Source: Selaginella tamariscina (lineage: Eukaryota; Streptophyta; Lycopodiopsida; Selaginellales; Selaginellaceae). Taken from it: 64,000 bases of DNA. Shown in pieces: positions 1 through 12,488 of the stretch; position 1 is the stretch's first letter, and the number at the start of each line of letters is the position of its first letter. Location: positions 167,224 through 231,223 of the forward strand of contig PUQB01000198.1 in NCBI GenBank assembly GCA_003024785.1. The letters run 5' to 3'. The notes under the pieces were generated by a model, which was not told the DNA's origin, made no database searches, and saw only the letters and a list, made by a program, of their open reading frames with translations. The position numbers and the translations under genes are program-made.

Positions 1-465
1 CACACATATATACTTGTATATATTCTATCAGAAAGCCATTTATTTAACTTGTTAAATAACATACGCATAGACATGCTTACATACGTGGCGAGTGAGTATG
101 TCCACACGTACAATTAAATAAGAAATCGTTTATTTAAATAGGGTTACACCATAATTTATATCTTGGTGATATATAAATAAATAAATAAAGAATTTTTGTT
201 CAGATATTGACCCATTATAACAACCTATTTTAATGTCGGTTCTTTCTTGGTGACAGAATTTATACTCAATAATAATTCAAATTTAAACTATAAAAATGTT
301 AAATTTAATTTTTACGTTTCAAATTATTTAAAAAAAAAAAAAAGGAATATACTGATGCATGTTGGACTTTTATTTTACACACTTAGAAACTATATATGTG
401 TCAAAATGTAGACATGTATATGTAGGGTTTGAGGGAAATGGGAAGAGCGGAGCTTCTGCGTGGTG
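1..465. other. AT-rich non-coding stretch
   Basis: No open frame or recognisable element is visible. The stretch is AT-rich, with a poly(A) run near 330 and short TA repeats. It should contain the promoter of the B3-like gene that follows, but I cannot point to a specific promoter element. Confidence 0.5.
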
Positions 466-1617
466 ATGCGGAGCGAGCTGCTTACGGATTGCTGTATGAT
501 CCTGGTAAGTAATATGTATTTCCATCACAATGTGCGTGCGTGCGTGTGTGTATGCGTGTGTATTTTGTGCGTGTGAACTGGGGTTATGTGCAGCCCGTCC
601 CCAGTAAGAGCTTCATAGAGAAGGGTACATTGACATTGGTAATGGGATCTACCGGGTACGAATGGGAGATCGAGTTCGAGCCCATTTCTGGCAACTGTAG
701 TATGATTCGTCTGGCAGCCGCTGGATGGCATGCTTTCTGCTCTTACAATCTGGTATGTCCCAATACACACACACATCAATGCATACTCATTAATATACAC
801 ATTTTGTATATGTGTGTGTGTGTGTGTATATATCGGAACGAGTGATAATTAATTAAAATTTGGTATTAAAATTTGGTTAATTGGCAAATATTAAATACCA
901 AGAAAAAAAACATGTATTTAAAGAAAGTTTATATATACCAAATCATGTATATAAATGGAATGCATTAACCTGAAGGTCTTTTTTAATTTACATCCTCTTA
1001 ATGGATATAAAATCATTAAAATAATTAACTTAATTAACTATGATTAAGAAAGGGGGCTGGATTGTGAAAACTAACCTAATACATCAATATATACATATAC
1101 AACATATAAGAGATGCTTACATGCTCATGTGTGTATCTCTCTCTCTTTCTGTGTGTGTGTGTGTGTGTGTGTCTGGATGTATACACATTCGTATAAACAA
1201 GATTCTTCTCTTCACTTCGTATAGATCCCCAGACAATACATATATTATGTGCTAATGTGTGTGTGTATGTCTATATATATATATAGGTATGTAGCTTGAC
1301 GAGAGAGAGAGAGAGAGAGAGAGACATTTGTACCCATAAACACATATACATATATAAGTGCGTGTAGATATATACACACACAGACGTGTGATATTATGTA
1401 ACTGCATGCACGCACGCACGCCTAACAGCGTGTGTGTATATTCCAGATTGTTCCTGGGGATTGCATTGTTTTCGAGCTGAAGTCGGGAAAGAGGTTCTCT
1501 GTATTGATATTTGGTGGGGATGGGATCGAGAAGGAGGTGAGTAAGAGAATTACATGGCCACACGACGAGCCCGTGTTCATCACAAGAATCCCCATCTGCC
1601 CATCAAGTAGTTTATGA
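466..1617 (+). CDS. B3 DNA-binding domain protein, short (REM-like)
   Basis: This is a small spliced gene. The likely exons are 466-504 (or a longer first exon; a second ATG lies at 438 in another phase), 594-752 and 1447-1617, with GTAAGT and GTATGT donors and CAG acceptors that join in phase 0. Exon 2 encodes PSKSFIEKGTLTLVMG followed by the hallmark GWHAFCSYN. Exon 3 starts IVPGDCIVFELKSGKRFSV and runs to a TGA. This matches the second half of a plant B3 domain, where a GW..F...N segment is followed by GD.C.FEL and F.V.IF. B3 proteins bind DNA in the nucleus and regulate transcription. Only one, N-terminally short domain is visible, so the gene may be truncated or may have a missed upstream exon. 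The 694-bp second intron is filled with CA/GA microsatellites. The B3 call is fairly firm; the start is uncertain. Confidence 0.6.
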
Positions 1618-3915
1618 ATGTAATATATTTTAAATATATACGGTTTCATTTATTAATGTATTTATATATAATATACATATATATATAGCATATATAAACA
1701 TGTACACGTATTTATGCATACTGTATTTACACGTATACATGCACATTATAGAGGAGCTTTCTCGCAGCTTGTATTATCTATACGTTTTTTCTGCTTTCAA
1801 TGTTTGTAAGTTTAGTTTATTAAATTCTTGAATTAATTTGTTTAATATAATAGAATATTTAAATAGGAACTTCCACATAAGTGAAATTCGAATAATTGAG
1901 TTAACTATTTATAATTTTATTAAAAAAAAAGCATAAGAAAACAAAAGAATAATAAAAAAGTATCACTCCAGAAGCCAAGTGAGCATTTGATGAATTATAA
2001 TATATATATGTATTTATTTTATTCCTTGTAAGTTTTATTAATAATAATCATAACATTTATATTAAAATAAATAATTAATGGTTGATTATCTTGTAAAGTA
2101 TATCTGTGTGTGCGTGTGTGTGTGTGCGCGCGCTTGTAGGAATAATTTGTTAGAATTATTTAATCTATATAAACCATACTAATATTTTATTTATTCACAG
2201 CTGCATATATACATTTATAAAATTTAAAATTTTATATTCATATTAACTTCGTTCCAATTGTTAGAATATATTCCCTAAAAATTGAAAAAAGCCGTGTAAA
2301 TTATTATTAGTATATTTATATGTTACAGTATATACAGTATATAACTTAAATTCACACACACCACACACACATATATACATACATACTTATATATATATAT
2401 TCATCACCTATTGACATAGTACATTATTCCTTGTAAATTACCCAAAACGAGAATAACACACCTTTACTAGATTTTGTTTGTTTCAGTATTAAATTTTATT
2501 AAGAATGATAACCTTTGAAAACTTGAAATATTAAATAGATATTAGTAACAAATGATGCCTTGGTACTTTAAGAAGAATGATTTATCTTCTTCAATTTAAG
2601 AACTATATTTTTCACACTTAGATTTTTTTTAAAAGTATTTATATGAATTTTTTAACTAGATTTTTTTGTTGTGAAACTTTTTTTTAAACTGTATTTTAAG
2701 ACAGGTATGGAGCAGCATCGAGCCACGATAACTAAATTTAAATTTAAATTGAAGTCTTAAAATGATTTGACTCTTAAAATTTCATTGGTTGGTCTAATAT
2801 GGAAATTAATTGTATAACATATGTTTCAATTGTATTTCATAGTAAAAACATTATACATTTATAACTATAATGAGTGCACATATAACATTCTTATTGCACA
2901 GCATATTATTGAATAACAGCCATTTATCCTCTTTTTGATTAATATGTATTAAAGATTAAATATAAGTAGCTTCACATAGTAATTATAACATATTAACATT
3001 GGTTAGTATTTACACACATTAACATACTTCAACAAATATTTAGAAACTCTACTTTTGCATTAATAATGTTCTTTTCTTTTGTAAACTATCATTTAAGTGA
3101 TTTCTTTCATATTAAATTTACTTAAAACTTATTGAAGTAAATTTATTGATTTATATTCACATTATTATTTACTTGAGTTAAGATAAAGAAATTACTTCAC
3201 ATTATTCCTCTTCTTTAATACACTTTCAAGATAAAAATCACTATAAGTTTGATTATTTTTTACATTTTATAAGAGTAGTTAAAAAACAGTTTAATATAAA
3301 ACATATAGTGATGATCATTTTAATGAATTTTTTAAAACATTTTAATTATTATGCTATTCTTAAATATACCTTCACATTGATAATAAATTATAGTTCACTA
3401 TATAATGTTAATGACGGTATTATTTTAATTGCTATCGGATTGTGTATATTGTATGTCCCTGATTGACCAATATTAACATTAAATGTCTATATAACATATA
3501 AATATATGCTACATATAATTATATTTTATATTTTTATATGTGGTTATATATAGTTCTCATTTGTAAATGTCAAAATAATAATATTTAACGTAGTCAAATT
3601 GTGGTACAAGGTTTAGATATATATATATAAAGACATAGCTACATACATTATATATAGAATACACTGACTTGAAATACATATATTATATACAAGTAAATTC
3701 ATTTAAAAGAACATGCATTTCTTATATACATACGTACACACACACACACACTATATATATATATGCAATGTATATTCATATGTATATATATAAGGCTTCT
3801 TTAATAAACGTAATCAGATGGTTTTGTTATATTTATTAATTTGTAGTTTTAAAAATGTATTTAATTAATAATTTAATATTATTTTAAAGTAAAACCTAGA
3901 TTGGGGTTTTGCAGA
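1618..3915. other. AT-rich intergenic region
   Basis: About 2.3 kb of very AT-rich sequence with short CA and TA microsatellites (near 2105, 2350 and 3735). I see no coding frame, RNA gene or transposon signature. Confidence 0.5.
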
Positions 3916-4538
3916 ATGGCGCTTGTAGCAAGCTGTAGTAGTTCATATATACACAATTTCAACACAGTTTTCACATTAAATCCATCACAATGTAGATACA
4001 GCATAGGAGATTCGGATATTCTTCCTCAATTGGGATTTCAAAACAGTGTGTATCATGGGGAAAATATAATAATAGGACACCAATTTGCACATATGCATTT
4101 CAGAATAGCAGTGCTTCTACTTCGGATTATTATCATTTTGGGTGTTGATAAATCTGCCACTAAACAGGAGATTAAGTCCGCTTACAGAAAACTTGCCAGA
4201 GAGGTATATTTATATGTGTATATACTGATTATATGACATACGTGTATATGTGGATGTGTATAAGTGGATACTCGTTAAAGTTGAAGAGTTAAGTGCATTT
4301 TCTAATTATATATATATATATATTGATGTACTGTCATGTAGTTTCACCCGGACGTGAACAAATCTCCAGATGCAGAGGAAAAGTTTAAGGAGATAAGTGC
4401 TGCTTACGAGGTACATAACAACAAGTAATATATAATCATGTTTGAATGCATATATTAGTTACTAGCGTTGGTATGGTGGCATGCGATCCTAACTGTTGAG
4501 ATATTTTACATGTGTATCGTTTGTGTGTGTGTGTCTAT

Positions 4539-4575
<37 letters not shown>

Positions 4576-4708
4576 TGTATATATTAGTTTGTCCCATAAC
4601 AGTAAGATGTTTTTCAGGTGTTGTCGGACGATGAAAAAAGAAGTATATACGATCAATATGGTGAAGCTGGTCTGAAAGGAGGGGGGCAAACTTATACAGT
4701 ACGTACGC

Positions 4709-4771
<63 letters not shown>

Positions 4772-6904
4772 TGCATCATACTCTGTTGCGTTTTATGCAC
4801 TCAACATCCGCTATATATACATCCGTCACATATACAAGTGTATACTGCCCCGTATATAGACGCATGTAATGCAGATGTCGCACTTACGTTTATACATGCA
4901 TATGTGTTTTATACATACACGTGTACGTGTATTTTTGCATGTATAGATAAATGTATATATGTACATGTAATCATATATACACGCGTGTGTCTATACTGTA
5001 TGCATTTTAATGCAGGACAATCCTTTTGATATATTTGAATCCTTCTTTGGTGGTGGAAGAAATGGGTTTGGAGGAAGAGGAGCAAGCCGAGGTGGTATGC
5101 AAGGAAACGACATAAGGTATATTCTCATCAACAGTTAACAATTATAATTAACTTGTGTGAAACTTGTCATGTGTTTAATATAAAACTACCAAGTTATTCC
5201 GATAAATCTTTAATGTCACTAAATTAATATTTGAGAATTAGCATTTAAGCCTTTTATATATCAAGATATAAGATAATTAAAATATTATTCAAAATACAAA
5301 TGCGCAAGTATGTAGATATAACCTGGGTAGGTTATGTAATAACTCATACATAAATAAGCATGGTATATAAAATTTTATCTAGAATATAATTATTCTTACT
5401 AAAATTTATTAATATTTTTCAATTTTACAGTGTTGACTTGAGCTTAGATTTTAAAGAAGCTGTATTTGGGGTTGAAAAACAGTTTGATATTTACCACATG
5501 GGAAGCTGTGAAGCATGTAGTGGAACAGGGTCCAAGAGTAAAGCTAGAAAGAAATGCAGAGTGTGTGGGGGTATGGGAGAGGTTATGCACACGCAAGAAA
5601 CTGCATTTGGCTTATTTTCCCAGGTTTGCATATCATTAAATGATTATATATGTATTATAATATTTATATATATATAATAAGCAGTAGAGTGACAGAAAGT
5701 GTTATTAAAACAATGCACGCACGCACCCATGCACGATACTGGAGAGAGAGAGAGAGAGAGAGAGAGAGTTAACAAATTAGTATCAGTCAAGTAGATAATT
5801 TATGTACATTATATTGTAAGTATTAAATCGTTATTTTATTATGTTAGTATATATATTAAAAACAGGTCTCGACGTGTACAAACTGTGGGGGTGAGGGTGA
5901 AGTAATAACAGATTACTGTCGCAAATGCGGGGGTAAAGGCGGTATACGTGTCAAGAAGACAATGAAAGTGGATATTCCCTGTGGTGTGGACAATGGGAGT
6001 ACACTTAGAGTCCCTGGCGCAGGAGATGCTGGTGATAGAGGGTTAGTTAATCACACTTATTTAATTCTAATCACACTTTATTAAATCATTATTATATTTG
6101 CTAATTCTGTTTATTAATCTGATCAATGAATACCTTATAAAACCAATTGTTAATTATACGTGACTATTACTATACAGTTTTAACTATTAACCATTATCAT
6201 AATTATTAAATTTTAATTATTTATTTTTATCTTTTACTCAGAGGTTCACCTGGCGATCTTTATGTTAATTTAAAGATTAGAGAGATGCCAGGCATCAAAC
6301 GAGAAGGGATAAATCTTATTCAGAGATTGCAGTAAGTTATACGGAGTGTATACTTGGAACCTCCAAAAGGTATATATACCTATATGCGCGTGTGTACTGC
6401 GTATATGCATATGTATACTGTCTATTATTGATAACAACTCTATCTTTCTTCTCTCTCTCTCTCTCACACACGCACACACACACACTGTACATATATAATA
6501 CACACACGAGGTGATGTAGATAGCTATGTTCTATAATTAACTGGAATATTATGTAAGATTTTATATGATATATAGCACATTACATATATATAAATATGAC
6601 TTCTTTATTTACAGGTGAAAACTATAGAAGGTTTTTCAGATTTACGTATACCTTCAGGGACTCAACCTGGTGATACACTAGTCCTAAATAAACTTGGCGT
6701 GCCAAAACTTAGAAAACCTACAGTTCGTGGTGACCATATATTCAATATCAAAGTTTTACTTCCAACACGACCCAGGTTAGTATAATTATAATGTATATTA
6801 ATATTGCTATAGTAGTTTAGTATATTAATATGTGAATTTATTTTGTTGTGTTACGTTTAAAAGATATATATACATATATATATAAGTAGTATGTAGCATC
6901 CAGC

Positions 6905-6950
<46 letters not shown>

Positions 6951-7141
6951 TACACCTGATATATATATATATATTATTATATATATTCATGTAACACACA
7001 CACGTGCACATACATATAAGTGTGTATGTATGCAGTGAAGCTGAGAAGGAACTTGTGGAAGAACTGGCTCGGTTAGAGAAGGATCCACAAAGAGCAGCTC
7101 ATCAAAAGCAAACCTCACAGAAAAAAACCTCTAAAACTTGA
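3916..7141 (+). CDS. Chloroplast-type DnaJ/Hsp40 co-chaperone (type A)
   Basis: Nine exons fit: 3916-4203, 4342-4410, 4618-4698, 5016-5116, 5431-5623, 5866-6041, 6242-6369, 6615-6775 and 7036-7141. The order is a Ser-rich N-terminal leader (a plausible transit peptide), a J domain ([18 protein letters not shown], then the HPD motif opening exon 2), a Gly/Phe-rich linker in exon 4, four CxxCxGxG zinc repeats (CEACSGTG and CRVCGGMG in exon 5; CTNCGGEG and CRKCGGKG in exon 6), and the C-terminal substrate-binding domain ([11 protein letters not shown], later [13 protein letters not shown]). Type A DnaJ proteins deliver unfolded clients to Hsp70. The leader and the resemblance to plant DnaJA-type proteins suggest the plastid. 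Two single-base breaks are visible. One falls at the DYY..LGVD segment near 4130, where the Asp-Tyr-Tyr codons are out of frame with LGVDKS. The other is near 6319, where one T appears to be missing before [14 protein letters not shown]. Since everything else is conserved, I favour sequence error over decay. Confidence 0.9.
4700..4770. repeat. (TA)n-(GA)n composite microsatellite in DnaJ intron 3
   Basis: A run of AT repeats passes directly into AG repeats just downstream of the exon 3 donor. The same (TA)n-(GA)n fusion recurs in other introns of this window. Confidence 0.85.
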
Positions 7142-7570
7142 TTATGTGTAATTAATGAAGTTTAGTTTCAAAGTAATATAAATATGTAACATTTAAGTTA
7201 ATAATAAACCGTAATAGCTAAAGCTTATACAGTTTCTTATAAAATTATATATTTTATTAATTATTACGTATATATAAGAATAATAATAATAATAATAAAA
7301 GATTTTTAATCAAATGACTAGGTGTAAATTATTCATCGTACTTATTACAAAGAATCTACGTTTCATGGTGAAATCGATATTTAAACCGCAATTCACTGGA
7401 TATTTCTTCTTATTGTAAATTTTGTATCGTTCTTTAAATATTTTAAATAAAATTTTATTAAAGACTTATACATTTTAAATAAAAATTAATTAAGAAAGCT
7501 GCATTTTTTTTAAAAGGTTTTTTTTAACGATAATAATTAAATAAATTTTTGGTATATATCACTTTAGAAA
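7142..7570. other. Short AT-rich intergenic spacer
   Basis: About 430 bp between the DnaJ stop and the CYP28-like start. AATAAA-like motifs near 7200-7210 could serve DnaJ polyadenylation. An (AAT)n tract lies at about 7278-7300. Nothing else is recognised. Confidence 0.5.
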
Positions 7571-8430
7571 ATGTTGAGTGTATCTGCTTCAATTGCATGC
7601 GACGGTTCCTTAATCGGCAGACGGGTAGCACTCGCCGGAGGAGCCTTACTCTCACAATCTTTGCCCTCGACCAATCAAATCCGCCAGATACCGGCATCAC
7701 AGGCAGAATATACCTCGACTTGGGGATCTGCAAGAGCAATGTCCGCCCGTCCTGCACCGACTCGGAGCCGCTAGGCCGCATCCTCATCGGTCTGTACGGA
7801 AGCCAGGCTCCGTACACCGCCGGTCTCTTCCGTACCGCCTGTGCCGCCGGGGTGTACCGCGGTACGGTGTTCCACAAGGTGATACCCGGGCGGTACATCC
7901 AGGCCGGTCATCAGGGCTCGCGGAGAAGGGAGAGGTTTCGATTCCGAGGAATATACCCCTCGACAGGAATCTAGATACCGCTGACCCGGGGGCGTTTGTG
8001 CTGAGGCATGACCGACCGGGCGTTGTCTCCTTGAGTTTGGGTGATAATGATGACGATGACGTCATCCGGATGAGCCCTAACTATCGTAATGTGGAGTTCA
8101 TGATCACAACAGGTAATACATGGCGTGTGTGGAGACTGAATCTATATAGAATAGTAATGTGCAGATGTATACAAACAAGTATATATACCACAAACACAGC
8201 TATGTTGTGTATATAGATGTATTTGTGATACAATGTTGACCGTAGTAAGCTACAGAAATTTTCACATACAAATGCAGATACACACACACATACATACATA
8301 TAGAGCTAGAGTAGCAAGAATACATCTATATACACGTATTTGTGGTATATATATGTGATACAATGTTCACCGTAGTAAACTACATTGAAATTTTCAATAC
8401 ACATGCAGACACACACACACAAATATATAT

Positions 8431-8484
<54 letters not shown>

Positions 8485-8752
8485 CAAACAAGAATACATC
8501 TATATACACACATAGCCGTATGTGATACAATGTTGACTGTAGTAAACTACATTGAAATTTTCACATACACATGCACACACATATACATACAACACATAGA
8601 GAGAGAGAGAGAGTAGTACAAACAAGAATACATCTATATACACACAGTTGTGTTTGTGGTATCTATATGTGATACAACGTTGACGGAGTGAACTACATTG
8701 AATTGTCACATACACATGCAGACTAACACACACACACACACACATATATATA

Positions 8753-8800
<48 letters not shown>

Positions 8801-8926
8801 TAGTATAACTCTTATTGTCAGGTCCTGGCCCAACCCCTGACCTAGATAACCGCAACATCGTCTTTGGAACAGTTTTACAAGGTCAGTTGTGTGTGTGTGA
8901 GAGAGAAAGAGACTAACACCGCACAC

Positions 8927-8965
<39 letters not shown>

Positions 8966-9215
8966 TATTATATATATTTATATATAAAGAGAGAGAGAGA
9001 GTAACAATAATAATACAAATTAAAAACACTGAATTTATACAGGTATGGATGTAGTGAGAACCATTGCAAGCATGCCAACGTTTAAACCGAGTGAGAGAGT
9101 GAGAGAGTTTAATGGGATTGCGGAGATATTAGGGGATGATCGAGCTGCTAATGCGAGGGGTTCTTGGTACCGTCCAGTCAGGCCAATTGTTATCGTTGAC
9201 TGTGGACAAGTATAA
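7571..9215 (+). CDS. Cyclophilin-type peptidyl-prolyl isomerase, CYP28-like (plastid)
   Basis: Three exons fit: 7571-8112, 8822-8881 and 9043-9215. The leader (MLSVSASIACDG...) is Ser/Ala-rich, as in plastid proteins. The domain begins GITGRIYLDLGICKSN and continues with CTDSEPLGRILIGLYG, GTVFHKVIPGRYIQAGHQG, RPGVVSLSLGDNDDDD, YRNVEFMITTG, NIVFGTVLQG, and ends IVIVDCGQV. The long DSEPLGR insertion, the acidic DNDDDD loop and the C-terminal KPSERVREFNG segment resemble plant chloroplast CYP28 rather than small cytosolic cyclophilins. The usual catalytic Arg of the FHR motif is Lys here (FHKV), so isomerase activity may be weak, as in other lumen or plastid cyclophilins. Two one-base frame changes are visible: one between the leader and the domain near 7680-7690, and one near 7930 before the segment that reads SIPRNI. 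I interpret both as likely assembly errors. Confidence 0.85.
8190..8810. repeat. Four-unit tandem repeat in the CYP28-like first intron
   Basis: Units of about 130-167 bp share a core that reads gatacaatgttgac then gtagtaaactacattgaaat, and each ends in a (CA)n-(TA)n-(GA)n microsatellite. The core starts at about 8227, 8357, 8524 and 8671. The units differ by scattered substitutions and by microsatellite length, so the array is not freshly amplified. Confidence 0.8.
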
Positions 9216-10165
9216 TACTTGTATATCTATAACAGGATTTTACAAATTTTGCAATACCTATATGAAAAGGTTTAATATAATTCGATGTTTTATTTAATAT
9301 ATGAAACCTCCACTTTCTTTTCTACTTTTCTTTTAATTAATTATTTTTAATAAAAATAAAATCATATTACAGTTGTTTCGCTTATAAATTTAATGAGTAC
9401 GTAATGACATTTTAAAATGTATGAGCGCTGTGTGTGTATGTGTATATGAGAGAGAAATATACATGTACATACATTGTCTCTGTTTATATATATTAAATTG
9501 ATTGCCATGTTTATTCATGTGTTCTTATTCACGTTTTATGTTTGTGGCTGTGTGAGCGTTATGTAAAAGATCTTAAAGTATTTTTTAAATTCAAAATTAA
9601 ATAATAATTAAAATAGTTTTGATTCTAATTAATCTTTTATGTCCTGCCGCTGATCAATAAAGTAAAAATTTATAATCTAAGTAAAATTTATAATGTAAGT
9701 AAAAATTTATAATATAAGTAAAATATGCCCATTTGCTGTTCGACATGTGACACACACGCACGCATGCATGCATGTACACATGCACATGCACACATACACA
9801 CGCACGTACATGGAGAGAGAGATAGAGTATTGACTTGTACTTATGTAGATAAAACTAGCATGTGTGTCAGCCCTGCAAATTGAAGGTTGCAAGCTCATGG
9901 GGCCGTTATATGTTAAAAATTATTTTGGGTTACATTAAAAAGTTTATTTGTTATTTAGGTTTTCTACTAAAATGCTAGAGTTAAATTTTAGTTCTAGTGG
10001 AAAACTTAAAAATGTAGGCATTTATGGATAGTATATTCCTCATATAAAAGAATATAATTAAATATTTTAATCCACATTATATGGTAATGTGGATTAATTC
10101 AAGTATATTCTTTTCATATTGAACAATCCTTCTACTAATCGTTCCTGACTTATTGCATTCAATAT
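9216..10165. other. AT-rich intergenic region
   Basis: No gene is seen. A small tandem repeat (about 20-bp units of the type aagtaaaatttataat) lies at about 9675-9725, and a CA/GA-rich patch at 9745-9830. Confidence 0.5.
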
Positions 10166-10169
10166 GATT

Positions 10170-11816
10170 TCATAACTTGTGAATCTTGTTTGGGGGTGTT
10201 GAAGATCTTGTGATGGTTAGGAGGCCCAAGAATGACAATAAATACAAAAGCTTGACAATTAAGAATGTAACAAATAAAAGAGAATCTATACAACAAGGGA
10301 AAGGTGTTTAAAGAGTTTGTTTGGAGATGAATATGAGCTGGAGTTTACTGATCAAAAGGATGAGATGATGGTATACTAGAGAATGCAGAAAATGCTAAAG
10401 CCTTTTCCAAGAAGAGGGCTAGAGCTAATTAGAGAGCTGCTCATAAGTGAGCATACCTAGTGATTGAGGTGAAAAAGCCAAAGAAGCCTAATGAGCTCCC
10501 AAGGAAGATCACTTTATGAAGTGCAAGTGGTGTGTTAATGCTAGACAAAAAACTTCTTTTGCCAAAGAGGGAAGTACCACAGTGCAACTAGGAGCTTTGA
10601 TCAAGCATGCTAGCTCAGTTGAGCATAAATAAGCTCAATGGAGATGGGAGCAAAAGGAGAAGAGTCTACATACCATTGCTAGAGTATGTGTTCACTTTTG
10701 ATGACAAAGAGAATCTTTCTTAACATTTGATTAACATGAGAGTTGCAAACATGCCCAGAAGCAAAGTGTACGGCACATATCTCAATAAGGCATCTTGTAA
10801 AGAGTTTTCTTTGGCATTAGATGTTTCTTTGGAATTCTTTGTGTCTTGAGATATTTAAAAGTTCATGTGTCTTGAGGTATCCAAGAGCCCTTAATTTTCA
10901 ATCATTTGTGATGATAACACTAATAGATCAATGGAGGGGCATTTAATCATTTATGTTTGTTTCTTGAGAGATGGTGGATATGGAGAATGTTAATTAAGAT
11001 AGATAATGGAATTGCAAAAACCAAGTTTAAAGTTATAACCCAACTTATTAAAAAAAATGGGTTTGTGCTTAAATAAACTTATGGTAGCTTGTACGGATGG
11101 GTGCTTCGTGATGGTTGACAATCGTAATGGGTTAACTATCAAGTTGAAGACCCTTATGTCGCATATGCTTTCCACTCATTGTCTTGCCCACATAGAGAAT
11201 CTTGCTGCCAATTAAGCTATCCCTGAGTTTGTTTACTTAGATAAGCTGTGTAGAACTATCTATTCATGACTTCATGCATCAAGGAAGAGGATGGAGCATC
11301 TATCTTTTGTGGAAAGTGCTCTTAAATTGCCAGAACTGAGAATGCTTCATATTCATTCAATTAGATGGCTCTCCAGAGGCAATGTTATGGAGAGAATGGT
11401 GATCATCATGCCAGCATTATTGACTGAGTTTAGATTTGAGAACATGATACTATATAACCAGCTCTCCAACTTTGGAATTCAATAGTGCATCCACTTGTTA
11501 ACTAAATAATGTATGTTCTGAGTTGAACAAGTGTTTCAAACAAAATGTTGTAGATATTGTCAGCATTTCCACTTTTGTTCAAGTCACAAAATCCAATCTC
11601 AAAAAGAAGTTTCTCAGGGATTCTACAGGTTGTGGCACTAAGTTTTTGCAGATGTTTATGTACAAATGTGGAAAGCAAGGGGAAATTCACTTTGATGATG
11701 TTGTTGGGGAGAAACATATTCACAAGCTAAACTTTCCCAATGGAAGGCAGTGAGAGAGGTTATACTCTAAAGGCCTTCATGCAGCTAGGTACAGATCTTG
11801 TGGCAGCAATTGTCAT
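10170..11816 (+). pseudogene. hAT-superfamily transposase remnant, 5' part
   Basis: Broken plus-strand frames match a hAT transposase of the type with a TTF-like zinc finger. At about 10513-10625 the reading CKWCVNA...F.KEGSTT...LIKHASSVEHK has the C..C...H...H spacing of such a finger. At about 11080-11220 it reads ACTDGCFVMVDNRNG then HMLSTHCLAHIENL, the usual region around the second catalytic Asp. At 11330-11400 HSIRWLSRG is the conserved RWLS motif. At about 11760-11810 LKAFMQLGTDLVAAI precedes the break. Stops and frame changes run throughout, so it is dead. The gene resumes at 19213 beyond the inserted LTR elements. Confidence 0.75.
11812..11816. repeat. Target-site duplication, left copy (gtcat)
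   Basis: gtcat at 11812-11816 matches gtcac at 19208-19212 with one mismatch. The two flank the interrupted LTR and mark its insertion into the hAT gene. Confidence 0.5.
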
Positions 11817-11921
11817 TATCAGAGTTTTAACCCGGAGGGTTAACACGTGGCAACAAGTGACCTTCCGACGTCAATTCCTTGTGTGAGCAACTCTAAGTTT
11901 TTCAAGATGACCCCAAGAGTC
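11817..11921. repeat. Lone LTR (family 'LTR2'), left fragment
   Basis: This is the first 105 bp of a repeat whose other copies lie at 33437-34958, 43090-44405 and 48329-49785. It begins tatcagagttttaacc where another copy, reverse-complemented, begins tgtcagagttttaacc. It is cut at 11921 by the chromodomain retrotransposon and resumes at 18035. Confidence 0.7.
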
Positions 11922-12488
11922 TGTCAAGCCACGATCCAGGAACCATGAAGAGAGTAGGATTCTAAGAATATGAAGGCTTGACTCAGAAACAAGACCGAGA
12001 GCAGGACAGGAACTAGGAATAAGATAGGAACAGGACGGATTCAGGAGCAGGACAGGATCAGGATAGGATCCGGGAGCAAGATAGGAAAGCGCAGGACAGG
12101 ATCCAGGAACAAGATAGGAACAGGATAGGATCCAGGAGCAAGACAAGAGCAGGAGGCAAGGAGCAAGACACGAACAAGAATGATCGTAGAAAGACTGGTG
12201 TTAATTGTAACTGATTGTACAACAATTAGGTCGAAGCTTTTATGCTCACAAACTCCAAGCTAATCTGTATGAGTCTAATCTAGTCATGAGTTAAGAATAG
12301 TGACTCTTATCCTCTAGGCATATCCTGTAGCATATCCTATAGGCATATCCTGTAGGTATATCCCGTAGGAAATCCTGCAGGCATATCCTGTAGGTATATC
12401 CTATAATCCGTATCCTGTATCCTGTATCATGAATCATGTATTTGAAATCCTGTATCCAGAATCCTGTATCCTGTATCAAGTTGTGACA
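11922..12488 (-). repeat. 3' LTR of the chromovirus
   Basis: Bounded by tgtcaagcc on the left and ttgtgaca on the right. Two internal low-complexity zones, aggacaggatc-type repeats (11990-12170) and cctgtaggcatatcc-type repeats (12310-12480), are shared with the other LTR. Confidence 0.85.

Noticed and set aside
525..1563. Small minus-strand frames opposite the B3-like gene
   Set aside because: They consist largely of TH, YI and SL repeats translated from microsatellites or of the antisense of B3 exons.
8081..8959. Minus-strand frames in the CYP28-like first intron
   Set aside because: They are translated CA/TA/GA microsatellites and tandem repeat units.
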